The notes under the pieces were generated by a model, which was not told the origin of the DNA, searched no databases, and saw only the letters and a list, made by a program, of their open reading frames with translations. Below, in pieces: positions 1-5,483 of a stretch of 5,483 nucleotides of DNA (positions are counted from its first letter, which is position 1; every line of letters starts with the position of its first letter). Origin of the DNA: an uncultured Parafilimonas sp. (GTDB lineage Bacteria > Bacteroidota > Bacteroidia > Chitinophagales > Chitinophagaceae); the NCBI GenBank assembly GCA_937892395.1, contig CALAGJ010000177.1:1-5483 (forward strand). The letters run 5' to 3'. The position numbers and the translations under genes are program-made.

Positions 1-14
1 GTAAAATGTTTTAC
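1..14. repeat. Palindrome GTAAAA-TG-TTTTAC upstream of clpC
   Basis: Two perfect 6-base arms (1-6 and 9-14) are separated by TG. The palindrome sits 27 bases before the clpC start and overlaps the possible -7 element, where a repressor or activator site could lie. It does not resemble the CtsR heptad repeat of Firmicutes. The window edge hides whether the symmetry extends further upstream. A function as operator is only inferred. Confidence 0.35.
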
Positions 15-19
15 TATTG
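12..19 (+). promoter_or_regulatory. Possible -7 promoter element of clpC
   Basis: TACTATTG matches seven of eight positions of the Bacteroidota -7 consensus TAnnTTTG. It lies 21 bases before the clpC ATG, which would give a short leader of roughly 15 bases. The matching -33 element would fall before the window, so this cannot be confirmed. In DNA this AT-rich, such matches arise easily by chance. Confidence 0.25.
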
Positions 20-40
20 TACACGCACAAACATAACTAA

Positions 41-2569
41 ATGGATAATAATTTTTCAGCACAAGTAAAAGAAATAATTTCTTACAGCAGAGAAGAAGCA
101 TTGCGTTTGGGTAATGACTTCATTGGAACGGAGCATTTGCTGCTGGGTCTTATAAGGGAGGGAGATAATACAGCAGTAAAAACTTTAAAGCAATTAAATG
201 TGGACTTATATGAATTGCGAAAAGAAATTGAACTGGCAGTAAAAGATAAAACGGGAAAAAATATTGCCAACATCAATAGCCTCCCACTTACCAAACAGGC
301 AGAAAAGGTAATTCGCATCACCGTTTTAGAAGCTAAATCATTTAAAAGCCCAACTGTAGAAACAGAACATTTGCTGTTATCCATCTTAAAAAATAAAGAA
401 AACATTGCTACACAAATTTTAAATCAATTTGATGTGGACTACGAATTATTTAGAACAGAATTTGGTATGCTCAAAGGAAATGACATAAAGGGCGAATTTA
501 ATGAAGACAATGATGATGATTTTGAAGATGAAAGAAAGCAGGGTTATGCTCAACAAAAAAGTAAACAAGCTGCCAATACTAAGAGTAAGACGCCTGTATT
601 AGATAATTTTGGTAGAGACATTACACGCTTAGCTGAGTCGGGTTCTTTAGATCCAATTGTGGGTAGAGAGAAGGAGATTGAAAGAGTATCTCAAATATTA
701 TCCCGAAGGAAGAAAAATAATCCAATTCTTATAGGTGAACCGGGTGTAGGTAAAACGGCAATTGTAGAGGGCCTTGCGTTAAGAATCATCATGAAAAAAG
801 TAAGCAGGGTTTTGTATGACAAGCGTGTTGTAAGTCTTGATTTGGCTGCACTAGTAGCCGGTACAAAGTACAGAGGTCAGTTTGAAGAGCGCATGAAAGC
901 CATCATGAGTGAGCTGGAAAAAAGTAGAGATGTAATCTTATTTATTGATGAAATACATACCATAGTGGGTGCGGGTGGTGCCAGTGGTTCTTTAGATGCA
1001 AGTAATATTTTTAAACCGGCCCTATCTCGTGGAGAATTGCAATGTATTGGTGCATCTACTTTAGATGAATACCGCATGCATATAGAAAAAGATGGCGCAT
1101 TAGATAGAAGATTTCAAAAAGTATTGGTAGAGCCACCATCCATTGATGAAACAATACAAATACTTACTAATATAAAATCTAAATATGAAGATTACCACAA
1201 TGTATCTTATGCAGATGATGCCATAAACGCATGTGTGAAATTGAGCGACCGTTACATGACAGACCGTTTACTTCCTGACAAAGCAATAGATGTAATGGAT
1301 GAAGTAGGTGCCCGAGTGCACTTAAAGAATATAAACGTGCCGCCAAATATTATAGAATTAGAAAAGAAGATTGAAGACGTAAAAGTTGAAAAGAATAAAG
1401 TAGTAAAAAGTCAGCGTTTTGAAGAAGCCGCTGCACTTCGGGATACAGAGAAAAATTTGGATATAGAACTTCAGAAAGCAAAAATGGATTGGGAAGAAGA
1501 AAGTAAGAATAAAAAGTTTCCCATCACAGAAGAAGATATTGCAGAAGTAGTGAGCATGATGACCGGCATACCTGTGAAAAGAATGGTGCAGGCAGAAACG
1601 GAGAAACTCAGAAATATGTCTGTGGATATGGGCAAAATGGTTATTGGGCAGGATGAAGCTATTCTTAAAGTGGTGAAGTCTATACAAAGAAACAGGGTTG
1701 GGTTAAAAGACCCCAAAAAACCCATTGGTACATTTATATTTCTTGGGCCAACAGGTGTGGGCAAAACTGAGTTGGCGAGGGCTTTAGCACGTTATATGTT
1801 TGATAGTGAAGATGCACTTGTAAGGATTGATATGAGTGAATACATGGAAAAATTTACTATCAGCAGATTGATAGGTGCGCCTCCGGGATATGTAGGTTAT
1901 GAAGAGGGTGGACAGCTTACGGAAAAAGTAAGACGTAAACCCTATTCTGTTATTCTTTTAGATGAAATTGAAAAAGCACATCCTGATATTTATAATATTC
2001 TACTTCAGGTATTGGATGATGGACAGCTAACTGATGGTTTGGGCAGAAAAGTTGATTTCAAAAACACACTCATCATCATGACATCAAATATTGGTGTGCG
2101 TCAATTAAAAGATTTTGGTGATGGTGTTGGTTTTGCCACAGCAGCCAGGGTACAAAATCAAGATGAAAATAATAAAGCAGTCATTGAAAAAGCACTGAAG
2201 CGTACGTTTTCTCCTGAGTTTTTAAACCGTATTGATGATGTTATGATTTTCAATTCTCTCACAAAAGAAAATATATTTTCTATTATTGATATATTACTTA
2301 AAGGTGTGATGGTAAGATTAAAAAACCTTGGCCTTCAATTGGAACTTACAGACACCGCCAAAGCTTTTATAGCTGATAAAGGTTATGATGTACAATTTGG
2401 CGCAAGACCTTTGCACAGGGCACTTCAGAAGTATTTGGAAGACCCGCTTGCAGAAGAAATTCTTGCCTTACAAGTAAAAGAAGGAGACACAATGATTGCA
2501 GATTTTGATGTTGAAAATAGTAAGATAATATTTCAATATCGAAAAAAAGAGCTGCAAACAGAAGTATAA
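41..2569 (+). CDS. clpC: ClpC, AAA+ unfoldase subunit of the ClpCP protease
   Basis: This 842-residue cytoplasmic Hsp100 protein unfolds substrates by ATP hydrolysis and threads them into the ClpP peptidase. Visible in the sequence: a double Clp-N domain (about 1-145, with two EHLLL repeats at 31-35 and 109-113); an acidic, low-complexity linker (about 151-185); the first AAA+ domain with Walker A GEPGVGKT (232-239), pore loop KYRG (276-279), Walker B ending in D303-E304 and arginines 356-357; a short middle region with a UVR-like segment (about 459-474); and the second AAA+ domain with Walker A GPTGVGKT (569-576), pore loop GYVGY (616-620), Walker B D641-E642, arginine finger R730 and sensor-2 GARP (787-790). 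The VGF tripeptide at 696-698 fits the ClpP-docking loop. The UVR segment and short middle domain favour ClpC over ClpB or ClpA. Length is normal and no key residue is missing. The start agrees with the family N-terminus (MxxxFSxxVKEIISYSREEA type); no Shine-Dalgarno is seen, as is common in Bacteroidota. Its terminator follows directly. No clpP, mcsA, mcsB or ctsR lies in the window. Confidence 0.97.
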   Translation: MDNNFSAQVKEIISYSREEALRLGNDFIGTEHLLLGLIREGDNTAVKTLKQLNVDLYELRKEIELAVKDKTGKNIANINSLPLTKQAEKVIRITVLEAKSFKSPTVETEHLLLSILKNKENIATQILNQFDVDYELFRTEFGMLKGNDIKGEFNEDNDDDFEDERKQGYAQQKSKQAANTKSKTPVLDNFGRDITRLAESGSLDPIVGREKEIERVSQILSRRKKNNPILIGEPGVGKTAIVEGLALRIIMKKVSRVLYDKRVVSLDLAALVAGTKYRGQFEERMKAIMSELEKSRDVILFIDEIHTIVGAGGASGSLDASNIFKPALSRGELQCIGASTLDEYRMHIEKDGALDRRFQKVLVEPPSIDETIQILTNIKSKYEDYHNVSYADDAINACVKLSDRYMTDRLLPDKAIDVMDEVGARVHLKNINVPPNIIELEKKIEDVKVEKNKVVKSQRFEEAAALRDTEKNLDIELQKAKMDWEEESKNKKFPITEEDIAEVVSMMTGIPVKRMVQAETEKLRNMSVDMGKMVIGQDEAILKVVKSIQRNRVGLKDPKKPIGTFIFLGPTGVGKTELARALARYMFDSEDALVRIDMSEYMEKFTISRLIGAPPGYVGYEEGGQLTEKVRRKPYSVILLDEIEKAHPDIYNILLQVLDDGQLTDGLGRKVDFKNTLIIMTSNIGVRQLKDFGDGVGFATAARVQNQDENNKAVIEKALKRTFSPEFLNRIDDVMIFNSLTKENIFSIIDILLKGVMVRLKNLGLQLELTDTAKAFIADKGYDVQFGARPLHRALQKYLEDPLAEEILALQVKEGDTMIADFDVENSKIIFQYRKKELQTEV

Positions 2570-2591
2570 ATGAATCTTGTTTAATGGATAA

Positions 2592-2630
2592 AAAGGCTGC
2601 CAAATTTTATTGGTAGCCTTTCTTAATTTT
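2592..2630 (+). terminator. Intrinsic terminator of clpC
   Basis: The arms AAAGGCTGCCAA (2592-2603) and TTGGTAGCCTTT (2610-2621) form a 12-base-pair stem with one G-T wobble (2599 with 2614) and a 6-base loop. A T-rich run follows (2619-2631, interrupted by C and AA). The stem begins 22 bases after the clpC stop, as expected for a Rho-independent terminator. A run of A before the stem would also give a short U tract on the other strand, so weak action in both directions is possible. Confidence 0.88.
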
Positions 2631-2631
2631 T

Positions 2632-3108
2632 ATGGTTATGATGTTAGAAAAATCTTGGTTTTCGGGTTTATTTTATCGTAGGTATGCTTATGACATAGAT
2701 TTAAGTATGGCAGCACTAAAAAAGAGATTATCTGATAGCTTTGGAGGAGATGCTTTTCTTAAAATATCCACTAAAACCATTAATAACAACACCATTAAAT
2801 TTAATATCCAAAAAATACACTTGAGGGTTAGTTTATCTGCTCATCTGAAAGGAGTGGCTGTTGACAATGGCCAATCAACCAATATACATGTTGAGATTAG
2901 GCCCAACTATCTATTCATCATCAATCAAATCATTTGCCTAATTGTTATCGTTGCTACATTATTCCTTTTTTTCGTCAATCGCCTAACTTTTAGCAATGCA
3001 TTTAATCAAATAGCAGTATTTCTTTTTTTTAGTGTTTTTAACTATTTCATAGCTATAGGCTTGACCAATAACTTAAAAGATAATTTTGAGGCATCCATTA
3101 GGGTGTAG
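2632..3108 (+). CDS. Small protein of unknown function with two membrane helices
   Basis: I do not recognise this 158-residue protein. The first 90 or so residues are mixed polar and charged and look like a small soluble domain with alternating beta-like stretches (for example residues 54-69 and 84-90). Two strongly hydrophobic segments follow, about 93-115 and 124-144, separated by a short loop (VNRLTFSN), so both termini should face the same side of the inner membrane. No signal peptide, cysteine motif or catalytic signature is visible. ATG codons at 2632, 2638 and 2641 are all possible starts (MVMM...), with no Shine-Dalgarno to choose between them; Met26 is a later alternative. The first ATG lies about 10 bases after the clpC terminator stem, leaving little room for its own promoter. 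It converges on dnaG, 33 bases away. Length, steady reading frame and coherent hydrophobicity support a real gene, but its role is unknown. Confidence 0.75.
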   Translation: MVMMLEKSWFSGLFYRRYAYDIDLSMAALKKRLSDSFGGDAFLKISTKTINNNTIKFNIQKIHLRVSLSAHLKGVAVDNGQSTNIHVEIRPNYLFIINQIICLIVIVATLFLFFVNRLTFSNAFNQIAVFLFFSVFNYFIAIGLTNNLKDNFEASIRV

Positions 3109-3141
3109 GTCTATAAATAGTTTTTGCGAATAAATAACAGT

Positions 3142-5064
3142 TTATTTTATGATGACTGTACCCAATTCCTTAGTCAATTCCTGCTCTTCTTTTTTTAGAT
3201 GAATATGTATTTCCATAAGCTTTTTTTGCTCTACATATTCCATTGTTTTTTGAAAATCAAGCTGATTCAATGCTAACATAGATTTTATTTTTCTGAGCTT
3301 GTAGTAGAGCAAAGAACTGTGTACGTCCTTATAGCTATTGTCCACATTAATTACTTGTACATTTTCCAACTTTTCGTCCCAGCGAAGACTTAATTCATAG
3401 GGAAACATTGTAACCAAGACAGTTAGATTTCTTACAACCTCATCTGGGTGATATAATAGCGTTTTTACCGTTGGTGCATCGCCTGCATCATAAAGCGATT
3501 TATAAACTTGCATCAATAAAATCATGTCATCATTGGAGAGTGGGTAGCTTTCCATTTCTTGAAATATATGCGTGGCTATTGAAATTCCTTTTGACCATTC
3601 CTTCAAGCCATATTCTATTAAAACCCTCAGCACACCACGTTCCTGTAGTAATTCCTTGTGGAGTAGAAGTGCATTTTCATCTTCAATATTTACAACTGAT
3701 TCTGTGCTATCTGTTTGCTGAGGAGCAGGCTGCCATTTATTTTCTTTTTGAAGCCTTTCCTGCGATATTTTATTGATGAGATTGGTTAATCCATTTTCAT
3801 CTATTTGTAGAATGGAGGCAGTTTTTTTTATGTATTCATTTCTGCGTACAAAATCTTCTGCCTGATTAATGCGACTGATAGTTTCTGCAACCTGATTTAC
3901 CGCATCATTCTTTTTCGTTACATCCTGTCCGGCTTCACGAAGCAATACATCCAATTGAAAAAGGATGAAGTCCTTCCTGTTGTCCTTAATAAATTCCCTT
4001 ACGTAATTGGCTCCATTGTTTTTGGAAAAACTATCAGGGTCCTCATTGTCCGGCAGTAAAACCAATCTTACATTCAACCCTTCTTCCAATGCCATATCCA
4101 AGCCACGCATGGCGGCTTTAATGCCTGCAGCATCTCCATCATAAATAATGGTAAGATTGGAAGAGTATTTTTTGATTAGTCTGAGCTGGTCTGTGGTGAG
4201 TGATGTACCACCACTGGCTACAGCATTTTCAATACCTACTTGGTGCAGGCTGGTTACATCTGTATATCCTTCTACTAATAAGCACTCATCCTGCTTATCA
4301 ATATGCTGTCTGGCAAAGTAGGCACCATAAAGAATCTTACTTTTTACATAAATTTCATTTTCAGGGGTATTGATATATTTGGGAGCCTTATCCGCTTTTC
4401 CAATAACACGTGCACCAAACCCTAAAATTTTGCCCGTAGCATTGTGTATGGGAAATATAATACGACCTCGATAGTTGTCTGCCAATGTACTGCCACGTTC
4501 TGTTACTAACCCAGTTTTAAGCAGGAGTGGCTTTGTAAATTGCTGTGCTAATGCGGCATTTGCAAATTGGCTTCCTTCATTTGGACAATAGCCAATCTGA
4601 AATTTTTCGATAGTAGCTCTGGTAAAACCTCTTTCTTCTAAATAGGATAATGCAATGGATTTACCTTCATCTGTTTCGAGTAGCTGATTTGCAAAAAAAG
4701 TTGTAGCAAATTTATTGATGATATAGAGGCTGTCTGCCTCCTGCATGCGCTGCCTATCTTCTTCTTTGGCAAATGTTTCTTCTATTTCTACATTGTATCG
4801 CTGTGCCAGCCATTTCAATGCTTCGGTATAGCTGTATTTTTCGCTTTCCATTAAGAAAGTGATGGCATTTCCACTTTTGCCACAGCCAAAACATTTATAA
4901 ATTTCCTTGGCAGGAGATACTATAAAGCTAGGAGATTTTTCATTGTGAAATGGACATAGTCCCAGATAGTTTGTTCCTCTTCTTTTTAGTTTTACAAACT
5001 CACCCACCACATCTAGGATACTGATGCGGCTAGTAATCTGATCTATGGTTTGTTTTGATATCAT
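3142..5064 (-). CDS. dnaG: DNA primase DnaG
   Basis: This 640-residue primase makes the short RNA primers for Okazaki fragments and lagging-strand restart, acting with the replicative helicase DnaB at the fork. The N-terminal CHC2 zinc domain has C37, H40, C58 and C61 (CPFH and CFGCG). The RNA-polymerase core carries the basic NYRGRIIFPI motif (197-206). The TOPRIM fold has the catalytic glutamate E265 in VEGYTDV, the metal-binding D309 and D311 in YDGDAAG, and an EDPDSF stretch (341-346) corresponding to the third acidic motif. A polar, Gln-rich linker lies near 439-455, and the rest (about 460-640) is the diverged helicase-interaction region. Length is normal and all key residues are intact. 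The start MISKQTID fits the family. Upstream, GAAAGGAT touches the ATG, too close for a standard Shine-Dalgarno. The gene stands alone on its strand in this window, with neither the rpsU nor rpoD partner of the classic macromolecular synthesis operon visible. Confidence 0.97.
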   Translation of the reverse strand: MISKQTIDQITSRISILDVVGEFVKLKRRGTNYLGLCPFHNEKSPSFIVSPAKEIYKCFGCGKSGNAITFLMESEKYSYTEALKWLAQRYNVEIEETFAKEEDRQRMQEADSLYIINKFATTFFANQLLETDEGKSIALSYLEERGFTRATIEKFQIGYCPNEGSQFANAALAQQFTKPLLLKTGLVTERGSTLADNYRGRIIFPIHNATGKILGFGARVIGKADKAPKYINTPENEIYVKSKILYGAYFARQHIDKQDECLLVEGYTDVTSLHQVGIENAVASGGTSLTTDQLRLIKKYSSNLTIIYDGDAAGIKAAMRGLDMALEEGLNVRLVLLPDNEDPDSFSKNNGANYVREFIKDNRKDFILFQLDVLLREAGQDVTKKNDAVNQVAETISRINQAEDFVRRNEYIKKTASILQIDENGLTNLINKISQERLQKENKWQPAPQQTDSTESVVNIEDENALLLHKELLQERGVLRVLIEYGLKEWSKGISIATHIFQEMESYPLSNDDMILLMQVYKSLYDAGDAPTVKTLLYHPDEVVRNLTVLVTMFPYELSLRWDEKLENVQVINVDNSYKDVHSSLLYYKLRKIKSMLALNQLDFQKTMEYVEQKKLMEIHIHLKKEEQELTKELGTVIIK

Positions 5065-5085
5065 ATCCTTTCGGCAAATGTTTAG

Positions 5086-5119
5086 AAAAAATATGAATTA
5101 ATTTTTTTTTCGAAAAAAA
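5086..5119 (-). promoter_or_regulatory. Weak candidate promoter of dnaG
   Basis: Reading the minus strand, TATTTTTT (5093-5086) matches seven of eight positions of TAnnTTTG. A TTTCG (5115-5111) lies 17 bases upstream of it, as an imperfect -33 element. A transcript would begin near 5079, about 15 bases before the dnaG ATG. The -33 part coincides with the T7CGA7 palindrome. The local T and A runs make chance matches likely. Confidence 0.2.
5104..5119. repeat. Perfect 16-base palindrome T7CGA7 upstream of dnaG
   Basis: Seven T, then CG, then seven A form an exact inverted repeat with no spacer, 40-55 bases before the dnaG start codon. T2 extends the T run to nine on the left (5102-5110). Such tracts bend DNA and could form part of an upstream element or a protein site. 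No U tract in a useful place follows it, so it is not called a terminator. Confidence 0.45.
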
Positions 5120-5143
5120 TCACCTGTCAATATGCTACTATTT

Positions 5144-5172
5144 CCTTCGAAATGGTTCATTGCCCGAAGGGC
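5144..5172. repeat. Overlapping small inverted repeats between dnaG and the transposase
   Basis: CCTTCG (5144-5149) and CGAAGG (5165-5170) are perfect 6-base arms around a 15-base spacer. The right arm overlaps a second, compact hairpin, GCCC-GAA-GGGC (5162-5172). These GC-rich elements stand out in an AT-rich gap. The two structures are mutually exclusive. No T run follows on either strand, so a terminator is unlikely. They could be a protein site or insertion scar; function unknown. Confidence 0.35.
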
Positions 5173-5220
5173 GAATAACTAAATAGAATTATTTATTTGT
5201 TTCACATTTCCCATAAAACA

Positions 5221-5252
5221 ATTGTCATTAGCTAATAATGTTAGTGTATTTG
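5221..5252 (+). promoter_or_regulatory. Candidate Bacteroidota-type promoter of the transposase
   Basis: ATTG (5221-5224) and TGTATTTG (5245-5252) are separated by 20 bases, close to the Bacteroidota pattern of TTTG, about 19-20 bases, then TAnnTTTG; the -7 box differs at one defined position (G for A). A transcript would start near 5259, about 13 bases before the transposase ATG. Spacing and placement are good, but AT-rich DNA yields such matches by chance. Confidence 0.35.
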
Positions 5253-5259
5253 TAGCTAA
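5226..5259. repeat. Repeated TAGCTAA and CATTA/TAATG inverted repeat
   Basis: TAGCTAA occurs at 5229-5235 and again at 5253-5259, 24 bases apart start to start. The first copy lies inside an inverted repeat, CATTA (5226-5230) with TAATG (5236-5240), and contains the 8-base palindrome TTAGCTAA. The two copies flank the candidate -7 box of the transposase. They could be transposase binding sites near the left end of the insertion sequence, but no matching right end is in the window. Confidence 0.3.
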
Positions 5260-5271
5260 ATACATTTAGAT

Positions 5272-5483
5272 ATGTTTGAAGGTGTCAATGCAATAGAATT
5301 CAATAAGCGATTTAACATCAACGATGCATGTTATGAGTATATGTTATTTAAGAAATGAGGCAATGGTTACCAATGCATTCACTGTGGGTGTAAAGAAAGT
5401 ATTAAAGGTAGAACCTGTTTTTATAAACGATGTAAAAAATGTAGATACAATGAAAGTGCAACAGCAAAATTAAAAAAAGAAAT
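5272..5483 (+). pseudogene. IS1595-type transposase, N-terminal part, interrupted by a stop and cut by the window edge
   Basis: Reading from ATG 5272 gives MFEGVNAIEFNKRF, then TGA at codon 29 (5356-5358), then a continuing frame with GNGYQCIHCG (30-39) and RCKKCRYNESATA (53-65). The paired CxxC motifs (C35/C38 and C54/C57) and the surrounding words match the zinc-ribbon N-terminus of IS1595/ISXO2-like transposases, which bind the ends of their element before a DDE-type nuclease domain cuts them. Family members usually have a tryptophan (KWxxGxxC-like) where the TGA stands, so this looks like a TGG to TGA nonsense change. After ATA, relatives usually continue with a TLFHK-like stretch; here the frame goes straight to KLKKE, suggesting a lost block of about five codons. 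The DDE domain lies beyond the window. The call as transposase is firm by motif; inactivity is likely but not certain. It is divergent from dnaG, 207 bases away. Confidence 0.75.

Noticed and set aside
1358..1764. Two overlapping open frames on the minus strand within clpC.
   Set aside because: They are antisense to motif-rich clpC sequence, and their His/Phe-rich composition follows from the opposite strand's Lys/Glu codons.
2367..2603. A 78-codon minus-strand frame crossing the clpC end and terminator.
   Set aside because: It is antisense to the conserved sensor-2 region of ClpC and would start inside the terminator hairpin; no independent support.
2624..2631. TAATTTTT as a -7 promoter box for the membrane-protein gene.
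   Set aside because: It is the terminator T tract, no TTG lies at the required distance upstream, and a transcript from it would start at or after the ATG codons.
3109..3150. Possible bidirectional terminator between the convergent membrane-protein gene and dnaG (AAATAA-CAGT-TTATTT and CTAT-AA-ATAG).
   Set aside because: The first stem is six A-T pairs only and overlaps the dnaG stop; the second has four pairs and a two-base loop. Neither would be stable enough to terminate.
3471..3776. Open frame of 101 codons on the plus strand inside dnaG.
   Set aside because: It lies antisense to the well-conserved primase coding region, has no recognisable protein features, and is explained as a shadow frame.
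5065..5072. GAAAGGAT on the minus strand as the dnaG Shine-Dalgarno.
   Set aside because: The AGGA core is only one base from the ATG, too close for normal anti-Shine-Dalgarno pairing, and Bacteroidota genes commonly lack such sites.

Overview
The window looks like chromosomal DNA of an AT-rich member of the Bacteroidota. Both large proteins resemble Bacteroidota ClpC and DnaG, start codons lack a well-placed Shine-Dalgarno sequence, and possible promoters resemble the Bacteroidota TTG / TAnnTTTG type. A Chitinophagaceae-like origin is possible but is only an impression.

Layout: (1) positions 1-40 hold a short leader with a 14-base palindrome and a possible -7 element. (2) 41-2569 (+) is a complete clpC, the AAA+ unfoldase of the ClpCP protease. 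(3) 2592-2630 holds a convincing intrinsic terminator. (4) 2632-3108 (+) encodes a small protein of unknown function with two predicted membrane helices; it begins only about 10 bases past the terminator stem. (5) 3142-5064 (-) is a complete dnaG primase, convergent with the small membrane gene across a 33-base gap that has no good terminator. (6) 5065-5271 is a 207-base intergenic region with a T7CGA7 palindrome, small inverted repeats, a repeated TAGCTAA and a candidate promoter. (7) 5272-5483 (+) is the start of an IS1595-type transposase that runs off the window and is interrupted by TGA at codon 29, so it is probably a dead copy.

The genes do not form one pathway. clpC acts in protein quality control and dnaG in replication, both core housekeeping. 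The small membrane protein is an unassigned passenger between them, and the transposase remnant marks a past insertion upstream of dnaG. I saw no CRISPR array, tRNA, rRNA, defence system or other new multi-gene system. The most notable features are the disrupted transposase and the terminator placed directly in front of the membrane-protein gene.
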